Assembly: GCA_002105175.1 (NCBI GenBank)
Contig: MCGE01000048.1
Coordinates: 62,001 to 126,000 of the forward strand
Direction of reading: 5' to 3'
Length of the DNA: 64,000 nucleotides
Source of the DNA: Absidia repens
Lineage: Eukaryota; Mucoromycota; Mucoromycetes; Mucorales; Cunninghamellaceae
Below the pieces are notes generated by a model. The model had not been told where the DNA came from. It ran no database searches and saw only the letters and a program-made list of their open reading frames with translations. A program made the translations under genes and the position numbers. Below, one piece after another: positions 32,137 to 42,328 of this stretch; position 1 is the stretch's first letter, and each line of letters begins with the position of its first letter.

Positions 32137-32640
32137 CGGTCAACCGCTAAAAAAAAAAAAAAAAGACTACCCACCTTGTTTACGAGACTTTTCTAGTGAC
32201 ATGATCCAAAGCGAATTGCAATGAAGATCTCTTCGCTATACCCAACGCAATCCAAACTACTTCGTCATTGAGATGTCTTGAGACCAACCCATTCCAGAGT
32301 AAAAAAAATAAATAATAACCACGGTATGCTTAGATTTCATACACTAAAGACTTCGACACCGGGATATTGTACCAAGTGAATTTTTTTTTTTTCAGAAGAG
32401 TAAATTTTTTTTTCAAGAGTGATTTTTTTTTTCAAAAGAGTGATTTTTTTTTTCAAAAGAGTGATTTTTTTTTTTTCAAGAGTGATTTTTTTTTTGATGG
32501 AAGGCCTGTATTTGAGGAGAAATTTTTTTTTTTGTAAAGAAAAATTTTGTAAAGTCATTTGAAACCCCGCTGGACCCATGGTCTCTTTAGTGAAGCATGG
32601 TCCTCTTTCAATCAATCTGGGACTCGAATGTAATGGAATA
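32137..32640. other. Low-complexity T-run repeats right of the gypsy element
   Basis: Between about 32378 and 32535 the unit AAGAGTGATTTTTTTT recurs about five times with variants. The open minus frame (KKKITLLKKK) is a translation of this repeat and not a gene. Confidence 0.6.
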
Positions 32641-33180
32641 TATGTATTTCAAACAACGCGGGAGGCCGGTGTGAGCGTTTTGACCGATGGGGCGCGGACT
32701 TTGAACGAAAACTACAAATAAGGTGTCGGAGGTCCAATTTTAGGTCGCGAAACATACCTTTGGCAATTTAGACCCCCAAAAATATTAAGAGGGAGAAAAA
32801 AAAATGCCACTCGCCACTGGCCGGGCTTGACTAGCTGGCCGAAAGGGGCGTGAAATGGCAATTTAGCCTGCAGTTCAAAGGGCCAAGATGACACCGAGCT
32901 CCATTTTGGCCTTTCCTGGGGTAGTTCTCAGGGTTCGTCATCAATATCGTTCCCCCCTTGGGCGGCGGTATGCGGCGGGTACTGTGGGTGGTGACCCCTA
33001 CATCCTTTTCCAGGGAAGTTCGGGGGCTGGGGGCCGGGGGGTTGGGAGGCGGGTTTTTAGATGACCACAAAGGGCGCTTGCCAAATCTTGGGCGTCCACT
33101 GGAATTCCTTCGGATATGGGCGATATTGCCCGCCGTTCGTTGGAAATCTGGGAAACCGGGTCTGGGGGAATGTTGCATAC
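32641..33180. other. GC-richer unique stretch leading into satellite
   Basis: The G+C content rises sharply compared with both sides (for example around 33000-33060). Open frames on both strands have no recognised domain. It may belong to the same unit as the tandem repeats that follow. Confidence 0.4.
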
Positions 33181-34220
33181 CATGATGGGATGCGGGTTGA
33201 CGGAACCTAAGATATACCTTGGGGAAACGAAGACAAGGTCTGGGGGACAATGAAGTCAGGGGAACTTAGGGTTCGCCCGAAGTACCGATGATAGGTCGGG
33301 TAGCTGGCTTTGGGTTATATGAGGCTAGTATGTACTTTTTGATCAACGAAATTCCGGTGGGGGTCCTTGGATCCCGCGATTCGAAACTAGCCTCCCTTAA
33401 CTCTGCATACCATGATGGGATGGGGGTTGAGGGGACCTAAGATATACTTTGGGGGAAACAAAGACAAGGTCTGGGGGACAATGAGGTCTGGGGAACTTAG
33501 GGTTCGTTCGAAGTACCTGTGATAGGTCTTGGGTAGCTAGCTTTGGCTTAAATGAGGCATATGTTCTTTTTAATCAAAGAAATTCCAGTGGGGGTCCTTG
33601 GATCCCGCGATTGGAAACCAGCCTCCCTTAACTCTGCATCTCATGATGGGATGGGGGTTGAGGTGACCTAAGACTTACCTTGGGGAAACGAAGACAAGGT
33701 CTGGGGGACAATGAGGTCTGGGGGACTTAGGGTTCGTTCGAAGTACCTGTGATAGGTCTTGGGTAGCTAGCTTTGCGTTATATGAGGCATATGTTCTTTT
33801 TAATCAAAGAAATTCCAGTGGGGGTCCTTGGATCCCGCGATTGGAAACTAGCCTCCCTTAACTCTGCATCTCATGATGGGATGGGGGTTGAGGTGACCTA
33901 AGACTTACCTTGGGGAAACGAAGACAAGCCCTGGCAAATAAAAGAAAGGTCTGGGGGACAATGAGGTCTGGGGGACAATGAAGTCAGGGGACCTTAGGGT
34001 TCGCCTGAAGTACCGATGATAGGTCTTGGGTGACTGGCTTTGGGTTATATGAGGCTAGTATGTACTATTTGATCAACGAAATTCCGGTGGGGGTCCTTGG
34101 ATCCCGCGATTGGAAACTAGCCTCCCTTAACTCTGCATACCATGATGGGATGGGGGTTGAGGGGACCTAAGATATACTTTGGGGGAAACAAAGACAAGCC
34201 CTGGCAAATAAAAGAAAGGC
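33181..34220 (+). repeat. ~230-bp tandem repeat, four units and a partial
   Basis: The anchor word CATGATGGGATG recurs at 33181, 33411, 33642, 33872 and 34141, giving steps of 230, 231, 230 and 269 bp. Each unit contains GTGGGGGTCCTTGGATCCCG, CTCCCTTAACTCTGCAT and GTCTGGGGGACAATGA. The longer fourth unit has an extra copy of the GTCTGGGGGACAATGA part plus CCCTGGCAAATAAAAGAAA. Confidence 0.9.
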
Positions 34221-35046
34221 CTGGGGACAATGAAGTCTGGGGGATAATGAAGTTGAATGAAGTCTGATGACAATGAAGTCTGGCGCACAATGAAGTTGAA
34301 TGAAGTCTGGGGACAATGAAGTTGAATGAAGTCTAGCGCACAATGAAGTTGAATGAAGTCTGGGGGACAATGAAGTTGAATGAATTCTGGGGACAATGAA
34401 GTTGAATGAAGTCTGGCGCACAATGAAGTTGAATGAAGTTTGGTGCACAATGAAGTCTGGCGCAGAATGAAGTCTGGCGCAGAATGAAGTCTGGGGGATT
34501 ATGAAGTCTGGCGCAGAATGAAGTCTGGCGGATAATGAAGTTGAATGAAGTCTGGCGCACAATGAAGTTGAATGAAGTCTGGGGGACAATGAAGTTGAAT
34601 GAAGTTGGGGGACAATGAAGTTGAATGAAGTCTGGTGCACAATGAAGTTGAATGAAGTCTGGGGGACAATGAAGTTGAATGAAGTTTGGCGCAGAATGAA
34701 GTCTGGCGGATAATGAAGTTGAATGAAGTCTGGCGCACAATGAAGTTGAATGAAGTCTGGGGACAATGAAGTTGAATGAAGTCTGGCGCACAATGAAGTT
34801 GAATGAAGTCTGGGGGACAATGAAGTTGAATGAAGTCTGGGGACAATGAAGTTGAATGAAGTCTGGCGCACAATGAAGTTGAATGAAGTCTGGGGGACAA
34901 TGAAGTTGAATGAAGTTTGGCGCACAATGAAGTCTGGCGGATAATGAAGTTGAATGAAGTCTGGCGCACAATGAAGTTGAATGAAGTCCGGGGGACAATG
35001 AAGTTGAATGAAGTCTGGGGACAATGAAGTTGAATGTAGTCTGGTG
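34221..35046 (+). repeat. 26/27-bp minisatellite
   Basis: About thirty tandem units of the type AATGAAGTTGAATGAAGT plus CTGGCGCAC or CTGGGGGAC. Units of 26 and 27 bp are mixed. The minus strand has no stop codon in any frame of the unit, so long overlapping open frames (repeating FIQLHCPPD, LHSTSLSPR, SFNFIVPQT) appear at 34127-35298. These are repeat artefacts. The core word is already present in the 230-bp unit to the left. Confidence 0.9.
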
Positions 35047-35800
35047 CCAGCATAGATCCGTAATTCTAGCAAACAGGGGTAGACAGGGAGGAGCCTGGTG
35101 GTCATAGCACTTCCGTGCGGGCTCCCGTATAGAAAGGTTAGGTTGGTGTATTGAATCTATCGGGTTGATCCCGCGATAGTAAGGAAAAGAGCGGTACTGA
35201 AATAAACAACTTTTATGGGATAGTCTATATGATGATGTTAATCTCCCTCTTACTCGGTAAAACATGAGGAAGAAATCGTACACTGATATCTGTCTCAAAA
35301 GCTATTGAAGGACTCGCTTGAAATTGAAGTTTGAAACCCATGGGGAAAATATCACAAAGAAATTTTAGCAGGCATGATCCAACTGACTAATACTGCTGAG
35401 TGTAATAAAAAGTTGCAACTTACAGATAAGATGAGGGCGTTAAATAGACATGACGGAGTATTGTAAGCAGTCGAGGGGCCTTGTTGCTGCGAGTTGCTGA
35501 GACTAAGCTCTTGTCCTTGATTTGTGCCTTTGGCACTTTCAAATGAATCTTTGATGGGAAGGTTTATTCTAGCCCCTTGGGCAAAGACGCTAATAGACTG
35601 ACAAGGCTACCTTTTTTTACTGGAATCAAACGCCCAGCATCAAAAAAATAAATAGTTTCTTGTTCACCTTAGTGGGAGCATCGAACATATTGGGAAAAGA
35701 CCAGGCAATTATAGCCGGTATCATTGCTCCTAGAGGCAAGCAACAGGGAAGATCAATCTGCCGTATGGTGGTCTGAAACGGTTGTAAGAATAAGGGATTG
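35047..35800. other. Unassigned DNA after satellite
   Basis: No supported gene. At about 35158-35185 the words ATCGGGTTGATCCCGCGATA and AGTAAGG superficially recall the 5' end of 18S rRNA, but the similarity stops at once. Short frames such as EILAGMIQLTNTAECNKKLQ read without context. Confidence 0.35.
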
Positions 35801-35802
35801 AT

Positions 35803-35890
35803 ATGGTTTTTTTATTGAATAAAATGAAGTGCGTTATTATAGCAAAATTTAGGCGAAGCGGATGTTGGAATAATAAATTTCTACAGGCAA
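35803..35890 (-). repeat. Fragment of LTR family B
   Basis: In inverted orientation it shares TTTTATTGAATAAAATG, GAAGCGGATGTTGGAATAAT and AAATTTCTA with the LTR at 36703-37062. Confidence 0.5.
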
Positions 35891-35999
35891 TTCTACTGTT
35901 GTAAGCTATACTGAAGCGTATAGGCGGGTTATTATAGCTGTAGGCTTTCCAGATTTTTTGTGACAGGATTGAAAATAAAATTCCGCACAGCCTGAATTA

Positions 36000-36110
36000 T
36001 TTTTTAAGCGGTGTCGTATCATGAATAAAAATGTTCTGCCTGAATAATCAGCAGAGCGGCATTTGAATAAATTCAGGTACCAATGAATCATTTATCCATT
36101 TCAAAACCAA
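36000..36110 (+). repeat. hAT-type terminus copy
   Basis: Shares GCAGAGCGGCATTTGAATAA, ATTCAGGTACCAATGAATCA and CATTTCAAAACCAAA with 22725-22840. The inverted GCCGCTCCGC version is at the left end of the element at 5777. Confidence 0.5.
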
Positions 36111-36439
36111 ACCAATGATCTCTACATAAGATATGAACATACACTTACAGTATCATGATTCTTTTTATTTGTAATCATTATGATACGATTTATAATCCTT
36201 ATTAAGAAAACCAATGAAAAAGTTTTCTTACTAGTTCCAATTGTATTAACACCAATCATGATCAAATAACCAACATCATAGATTACCCGGCCTCAAACAT
36301 TATTTTATTTTTATTTTGTATAAATAGTCTCTAGTATTTTATTTTTCTTTTTATTATCAACATTAATCTAAAATAAAGATAACAAAGAATCTCACTTATT
36401 TTCTTACGTCTTTATTTTTCTATTATTACAAACCCTACA

Positions 36440-36702
36440 TTCAACAAGCGGCATCCCCCATTTTCTCTCTCTCTTTCTCTTTCTTTCCTTTTTTTTTAAT
36501 GAAAAATTATTTTTTCGTCACGGTTTTTGGCTCGTTGGGGACCTGGTGATCTTGGCTTTCTGTTAGGACTAGTTTAAAAGGGTTTTGAGAATAGCGATTA
36601 CAAGATGCATGGGGAAACCCTTTCATTTTGATTCTAGGATTTTGGGGGTGTCGTGATTAGCTTAGTTTGTCTCTTTTCTTCAATAAAATTTGTCTTGGCC
36701 TC
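36440..36702 (+). repeat. Dispersed repeat 'C', copy 2, left part
   Basis: Contains TCTCTCTTTCTCTTTCTTTC, CGTCACGGTTTTTGGCTCGT, GATGCATGGGGAAACCCTTT, GATTAGCTTAGTTTGTCTCT and CAATAAAATTTGTCTT. It ends in GCCTC, half of the target duplication of the LTR that interrupts it. Confidence 0.75.
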
Positions 36703-37062
36703 TGTAATAATTTGAGTATGGTAAAGTCAATCAAGTAAGTGATATAACAGATATGGTTTTTATTAAATAAAATGATAGTGGGTTTTTATAGTAAAAGTAT
36801 GGGAAGCGGGTGTTGGAATAATAAATTTCTATGATAATAGATTATTGTAGATGATAATGGATTATTGGTAGAGTTCGAGATGAGGGAATAAAATAGTGTA
36901 TTATGGAAGAGATGGATGATTAATCTTTGATATTGATTGTAGACCAAGTGAAACATAGCCAGTGTGAGGTTATGCTGGAGAGTGACAAGGTACAATTGTT
37001 GGGTCGTGATGGATAACCGCGTGTCTGATACGTGTGGATGATGACAAATGACAAATACGACA
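36703..37062 (-). repeat. Solo LTR of family B, inverted, with 5-bp target duplication
   Basis: 360 bp. On the minus strand it runs TGTCGTATTTGTC...AAATTATTACA, with a TATAAAAACCCAC word. GCCTC flanks both sides (36698-36702 and 37063-37067). No internal retrotransposon DNA remains, so recombination between LTRs has removed the body. Confidence 0.9.
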
Positions 37063-37215
37063 GCCTCAATAAAGTTTGTCTTTGCTTCAATGATGTATGT
37101 TTCAAGGTCATTAGAAATTTGCAGATCCCTATGTTTGATTCAATGTTGTATGTTTAAAGGATCATTAGAAGTTTGCAGATCCCTTTTAGAGATCCCTTTT
37201 TCATTTAGACTAGCT
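37063..37215 (+). repeat. Dispersed repeat 'C', copy 2, right part
   Basis: Continues from 36702 with CAATAAAGTTTGTCTTTGCT and TCAATGATGTATGTTTCAAG. The GTTTGCAGATCCC word occurs, then CAGATCCCTTTTAGAGATCC at about 37175, a tandem pair of the 13-bp motif expanded at 38203. Confidence 0.7.
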
Positions 37216-37600
37216 CTTAGACTTTCTTTCCTTTAGTATAGTCTTGACTCTGGTGATTCAATAAAAGTTTTTTTATTTTACAATGAAAAATGGGTGACAA
37301 AGCTATTCTACTGTGGTAGACTAATCTGCATACTAATGAACATACTATTATACTGTGGTGATGTGTTCTACATACTATTCTTGTTTGGTAGTGTATGCCT
37401 ATAGTGTGGTGATGTATTTTCAAAACCAACTTTGTATAGTAAATGCTTCTACATGCTATAATGTTGTAAGCAATACTGAAGTATAGGGACTTATTATTAT
37501 GGCTGTAGGCTTTCCCGCCTCTGTTTTGTTTCTTGACAGACCTCCGGACGTTTTGTGACGGAATTGAAAATCAAAGCCCGCTCCGCCTGAATTATTTTCT
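37216..37600. other. Intergenic, no gene seen
   Basis: AT-rich DNA with recurring CATACTATTCT/CATACTATTATA words around 37325-37460. The end has AGCCCGCTCCGCCTGAATTA, related to the hAT-type termini. Confidence 0.35.
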
Positions 37601-37862
37601 AGCGACATCCCCCATTTCTCTCTCTTTCTCTTTCTTTCCTTTTTTTTAACGAAAAATCATTTTTCGTCACGGTTTTTGGCTCGTTGTAAAGCTGGTGGCC
37701 TTGGTTTTCTGTTAGGACTAGTTTAGAAGATTTCAGAAAAGGGATTACAAGATGCATGGGAAAACTCTTTCATTTTGATTCTCGGATTTTGAGGGTGTCG
37801 TGATTAGCTTAGTTTGTCTCTTCTTCAATAAAATTTGTCTTTGCTTCAATAAAACTTGTCTT
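37600..37862 (+). repeat. Dispersed repeat 'C', copy 3, left part
   Basis: Closely similar to 36440-36702, including CATCCCCCATTTCTCTCTCT, CGTCACGGTTTTTGGCTCGT and CAATAAAATTTGTCTTTGCT. It is broken by a family-A LTR at 37863. Confidence 0.75.
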
Positions 37863-38159
37863 TGTCGTATTTGTCATCTGTCACTAATCATTTCCCACAT
37901 TATCACACTTGTCATTCCTATACAGGTATAAGACACAGCCTCGAGTATCCACTACTTAGGCATATACACTTATGTCTACAGATAACCAACTTCCCATAGC
38001 CTCAAATTACCATTCTTCGACCATATCCACAGCCACAACTAGCACAGCCTTCTTTTTCCCATTTTATTATAAAAACCCTTCCTCATTTTATTCAGTAAAA
38101 ACCATATCTGTTATATCACTTATTTCTTATAACGTCTTCTATTTTATCAAAATATTACA
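37863..38159 (+). repeat. Solo LTR of family A with 5-bp target duplication
   Basis: 297 bp, TGTCG...TTACA, close to the LTRs of the intact gypsy element with roughly ten differences. GTCTT flanks both sides (37858-37862 and 38160-38164). Confidence 0.9.
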
Positions 38160-38202
38160 GTCTTTACTTCAATGATATGTGTTTAAACGTCATTAATGTT
38201 TG

Positions 38203-38603
38203 CAGATCCCTTTTAGAGATCCCTCTTAGAAATCCCTTTTAGAAATCCCTCTTAGAGATCCCTCTTAGAAATCCCTCTTAGAGATCCCTCTTAGAGATCC
38301 CTTTTAGAGATCCCTCTTAGAAATCCCTCTTAGAGATCCCTCTTAGAGATCCCTTTTAGAGATCCTTTTTAGAGATCCCTTTTAGAGATCCCTTTTAGAG
38401 ATCCCTCTTAGAGATCCCTCTTAGAGATCCCTCTTAGAAATCCCTCTTAGAAATCCCCCTTAGAAATCCCTTTGAGAGATCCCTTTGAGAGATCCCTTTG
38501 AGAGATCCCTTTTAGAAATCCCTTTTAGAGATCCCTCTTAGCGATCCCTTTGAGAAATCCCTTTGAGAGTTCCCTCTTAGAAATCCCTCTTAGTGATCCC
38601 TTT
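38203..38603 (+). repeat. 13-bp satellite (AGAGATCCCTCTT type)
   Basis: About thirty tandem units, mainly AGAGATCCCTCTT, AGAGATCCCTTTT and AGAAATCCCTCTT, some with TTTGAG. It sits where dispersed repeat C has TTTGCAGATCCCTTTTAG. It has no alternating spacers, so it is not a CRISPR. Confidence 0.9.
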
Positions 38604-38616
38604 TTTATAAAGTACA

Positions 38617-38977
38617 TGTCGTATTTGTCATTTGTCATCATCCACACATATCATTTACGCGGTTATCCGTTATGACCCAACAATTGTACCTTGTCAATCT
38701 CAGGCATAACCTCACACTGGCTATGTTTCACTTGGTCTACAATCAATATCAATGATTAATCATCCATCTATTCCATAATACACTATTTTGTTCCCTCATC
38801 TCGAACTCTACCAATAATCCATTATCATCTACAATCATCTATCATCATAAAAATTTATTATTCCAACATCCGCTTCCCATACTTTTACTATAAAAACCCA
38901 CTGTCATTTTATTTAATAAAAACCATATCTGTTATATCACTTATTCTTATAACGTCTTCTATACTCAAATTATCACA
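38617..38977 (+). repeat. Solo LTR of family B
   Basis: 361 bp, TGTCG...ATCACA, with TATAAAAACCCACTG and AATAAAAACCATATCTG. The flanks GTACA (38612-38616) and GAACA (38978-38982) match at four of five positions, consistent with an aged target duplication. Confidence 0.8.
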
Positions 38978-39600
38978 GAACAATTCAATTTACTAACTGC
39001 TCAATTGATAAACAATCATTGTTATATGGTTGATCCACTCGGCTTCTATTTATATCGTTTTTATAAAGGTTATTATATCTGGGTGATGAATAACTCGCGT
39101 TTCCCTCGTCTTGGGAATTGATCAACTTGAACCCATTGAATGTCTTAAAAAAAATAAAAGAGGTGAAGTATCCGATGGATGAGGGTTATGGCAACATCTG
39201 ACTCTTCCAACTTTTTTTTTTTAAAATTTCGGATAGCAATGGATGATATTCAAACGCCGCCTCGCATGATTTTTTTTTTATTTTTATTCAATTTTTCTCA
39301 CCTTCTCCCTTTTTTTTTTTTTTTTTTTTTTTTCTCCAGGACAACATCATCATTGTCGCCTCAATGAGGTACTGGTCAACTTGGATTAGTGTTAGAACTT
39401 GAATCAAGGGCATTTTGGAAAATTCCATACAAACATTCATGGGGAAACTCTTTCATTTCAAATGCGTGATTTAGGACCTACCATTAGACTTCTCCTTTAT
39501 CTTAGAAATGGTGTTATCGAAACCGACATTAGCTTAGTTTAATGGTCGTAGTCATTGTTTTATATCTACATCTGAATAAAATATATCTTGTCTTTTACCA
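38978..39600. repeat. Diverged repeats incl. relative of 56855-57050 and of repeat 'C'
   Basis: 39070-39270 resembles 56855-57050 (CGTTTCCCTCG, a CAAACGCCGCCTCGCAT-like word). 39380-39600 resembles repeat C (TTGGATTAGTGTTAGAACTT, CATTCATGGGGAAACTCTTT, GACATTAGCTTAGTTTAATG, AATAAAATATATCTTGTC). A 23-base T run lies near 39310. Confidence 0.45.
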
Positions 39601-40346
39601 ATAGTCTTTCTATGTTTAATTGTCTCGCCAATTAAGGGGTTGAAAAATAAACTGTTGCATGTGTGTGTGTGTGTGTGTGTGTTTGTATGTGTGTGAAAAA
39701 AATAGGAGTATGGGTAAGGGACTAGCTATTATGCAATCACAGACGAGTTTACCGCAACATCGTGGTTTAGTACTGTAACCAATGGGTTTGTGGCATAAAA
39801 TAAATAGAGCAGATGTGTATGTTGGAAAAAACAACAATATTGTGACAAATGATCTCTTCGAGCCTAACCGTCGTGTTGAGATTTTGCGTCTACTGCGCTC
39901 CTCCCGAAAAAAAAAAACCATACATCAATCAATCTGATAAAAAAAAGGTCACAAGGTAATAGACAATGTTTTCTTTATTGAGGAGGCGGTGACGAAATAC
40001 TATAGCAACCTGCGGGGAAATGAACCCTCTATTTGAGAGCGAAAAGCGTATGTCAAGGGGATCACGCTAAAGAAAAAGTTAATCAAAGCACAGTTTTAAA
40101 TAATGTATGAAGTGTGTGCTGTCGATGCGGCGAAGAGGCTCACGAAGTATGTGTACTTGTAACACTCGTCATAAACCTGGGTTTTTGTTGACCAAGGTAT
40201 AATGTATTGAATACATTGTTGAAAAAATAGATTTCTTCTGAACTGACATTATAGTCACAGTGTGGACATGGAAAATGAGTGGTATCATTTTGTTTGTAAA
40301 TGGTCGGTGCTAAGAATCATAAAAAAGAGGAGCAAAATATGGGTGC

Positions 40347-40419
<73 letters not shown>

Positions 40420-40640
40420 CAAAAAAGGTTGTAGCTCATTCGAATGATGCTGTCCTTTTTAGAAAAGAAGCCTTCAAAGATCACACAATCCCCTCCCCGT
40501 CCCCCTCCACTTGACATTACCCTTCCTCAAAATAAAAGACAAAAAGTTGAAGAAAAAGATGTTTTTTATTGACGTGGATAAAATAGAAATATATACAACA
40601 AAATAAAATACAAAAGCTAATCTAAACTAAAAGGTCCCAA
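39601..40640. other. Intergenic; (GT)n microsatellite and 72-base T run
   Basis: A GT microsatellite lies at 39659-39695 and an uninterrupted run of 72 T at 40348-40419. No coding region is supported. The end, near 40600, holds the 3' flank of the F-box gene on the minus strand. Confidence 0.7.
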
Positions 40641-42225
40641 TCAAGTCGAAGTGGTGGAAGCATTAGTGGCCTGGCCATTTGGTCTACTGACCGCCTGTCG
40701 AATCCTGTTAATAAGTGCTTGATCCAATGTCACAACACTACTTTCAGAAGCCGCCAATCCAAGCATGGGACCAGGTTTTATTTCCTTACAACACCGGATG
40801 TCAATGAAGGACAGTCGACGAGAATTCCGTATCAGTCGGCGTATTCCTTGATGAGTGATCACGGCATTCCCAGCCACAGATAACCGAGTCAGAAGAGGGA
40901 GACAGCCACCCATCGACGCCAAAGCGGCGTCGGTGAAGTTACTATTACCATGCAGGTCGAGATCCTGGAGTTGAGAGTGAGACTTAATAAAGGGAATAAA
41001 GGTGGCATCGTTAGCAGATGACATGCTGCTGAGGTGAAGTCGTGTCAAGTACGGCCAAATGCTGGAAGGTGTAGTGGTGGTTGTGTTACTGTTATTGTGG
41101 CTGCTGGTCCATTTCGTCAAAAGAAGCTGGAAGTCTAACCCTTCAATCTTCAAGTCCGTCAATAGATGAAAGCGTATCAGATCCGTCACTAATTGGTCAC
41201 TGAGAGCTTTGTTGTGTAATGATTTAAATTCGATGTGCAAGGATTCCAGAGGACAGGCGGCAAGCCAATTGAAGGTGTTTGGTGATAAATGGAAACAAGA
41301 ATCCAAATAAAGTTCGTAAAGCTGGTGGCAATGTCGACCAAGTTCGAAGAAGAATGATTTACAAGGATCGATTCCCTTGATATTCAGACTTTCGAGGTTG
41401 CGACAATGACGGGGAAGATGCTTAAGACTATCACTGGTAATGTTCACCGAGTCGTGATAACTACCAGATCCGTCGATTTCCAGTTGTTGTAATTGGCGAA
41501 GGTACGGCATCAATAGTGAGAGGTACGTGTTAGTCCAATGGTTGCCTTTTAAATACAGTTTTCGTATAAATTGCGCCAAAATGGAGGGTTGGTCGGCATC
41601 ACTGAGATAGGAAAGTATACGATTCAAAGATGTTTCATTGTTGAGTTCCGGTGAGTACCATAACAAAGGATTGGCTTCCTCGTGGAATTGTTTGTTGACT
41701 AGTGTGCAGGCATAAAGATCTTGTTGGGTAGAAACATGGTCAACAATACAAGATACAATTTCATTTGGTAGTTCGCGATAATGAGGCACAATCACAACAG
41801 ATCCGTCAGGTTGGCGATCAAGGGTATTGGTGCTATGGCAAAAAACTTCGGCTGCATCACGGAATTGACAAGCAATGTCGCCTATCGTTATATATATATA
41901 TATATGAATATAAGTTGGTTCTTCGTTCTCATACTAGCACCTGTAATAAATGCACTATACTGTACCTTCAAAGTCCAACTCCACTGCACCATCATCATCA
42001 GAAGAGCCACTGTCAGACTCAGTGTAAATGACGATTTTCTTGATTTGTTTCTATTATAGCAGTGAGTATTGTTATGATAATATAACAGTGGTCATGTTAG
42101 TTACAAAAGTCCGGTATGTTATATCGCCATTGTGAGACACTTACCCGTTTCCTCCTTTGCAAATGATTCATGCTTTCAGTACTTGTGTTAGCTCCGGCAG
42201 GAACTTGTTGTTGATGAGTAATCAT
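40641..42225 (-). CDS. F-box / leucine-rich-repeat protein, three exons, 468 aa
   Basis: Exons 42145-42225, 41966-42050 and 40641-41881, with introns of 94 and 84 bp, all GT-AG, phases consistent. The N-terminus has a basic patch (HLQRRKRKQIKK) and an acidic Ser/Asp stretch (ESDSGSSDDDGAVEL). The F-box starts at YRELPNEIVSCIVDHV and includes the usual CTLVNKQFHEEANPLLW. LRR-like segments follow (LRQLQQLEIDG, CRNLESLNIKG, CHQLYELYLDSC, LESLHIEF, LQDLDLHGNSNFTDAALASM, LLTRLSVAGNAVI, LSFIDIRCCKEI). F-box proteins link substrates to the SCF ubiquitin ligase through Skp1; the LRRs probably bind the substrate. An ATG-only model from GTG codon 41795 would miss about 85 residues. The substrate is unknown. 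Confidence 0.88.
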
Positions 42226-42291
42226 GTTGGTGTGCTTTATTAGTCCTTACTGCTCTTCACTTGAGCTGGTGATCATTCTTTGTATGAATAA

Positions 42292-42328
<37 letters not shown>

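Noticed and set aside
33231..34000. Telomere-like TTAGGG words
   Set aside because: They occur once per 230-bp unit within CTTAGGGTTCG and are not tandem TTAGGG repeats.
35158..35190. Possible 5' end of 18S rRNA (GGGTTGATCC)
   Set aside because: Only about ten bases agree; the following sequence is unlike 18S rRNA.
34127..35298. Three long overlapping minus-strand ORFs (107-321 codons)
   Set aside because: They are translations of a stop-free 26/27-bp minisatellite, open in every minus frame; no real domain.
38203..38603. CRISPR-like regular array
   Set aside because: The 13-bp units follow each other directly with no unique spacers, in a eukaryotic repeat context.
40262..40447. Open frame with a long phenylalanine run
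   Set aside because: Produced by the 72-base T run.
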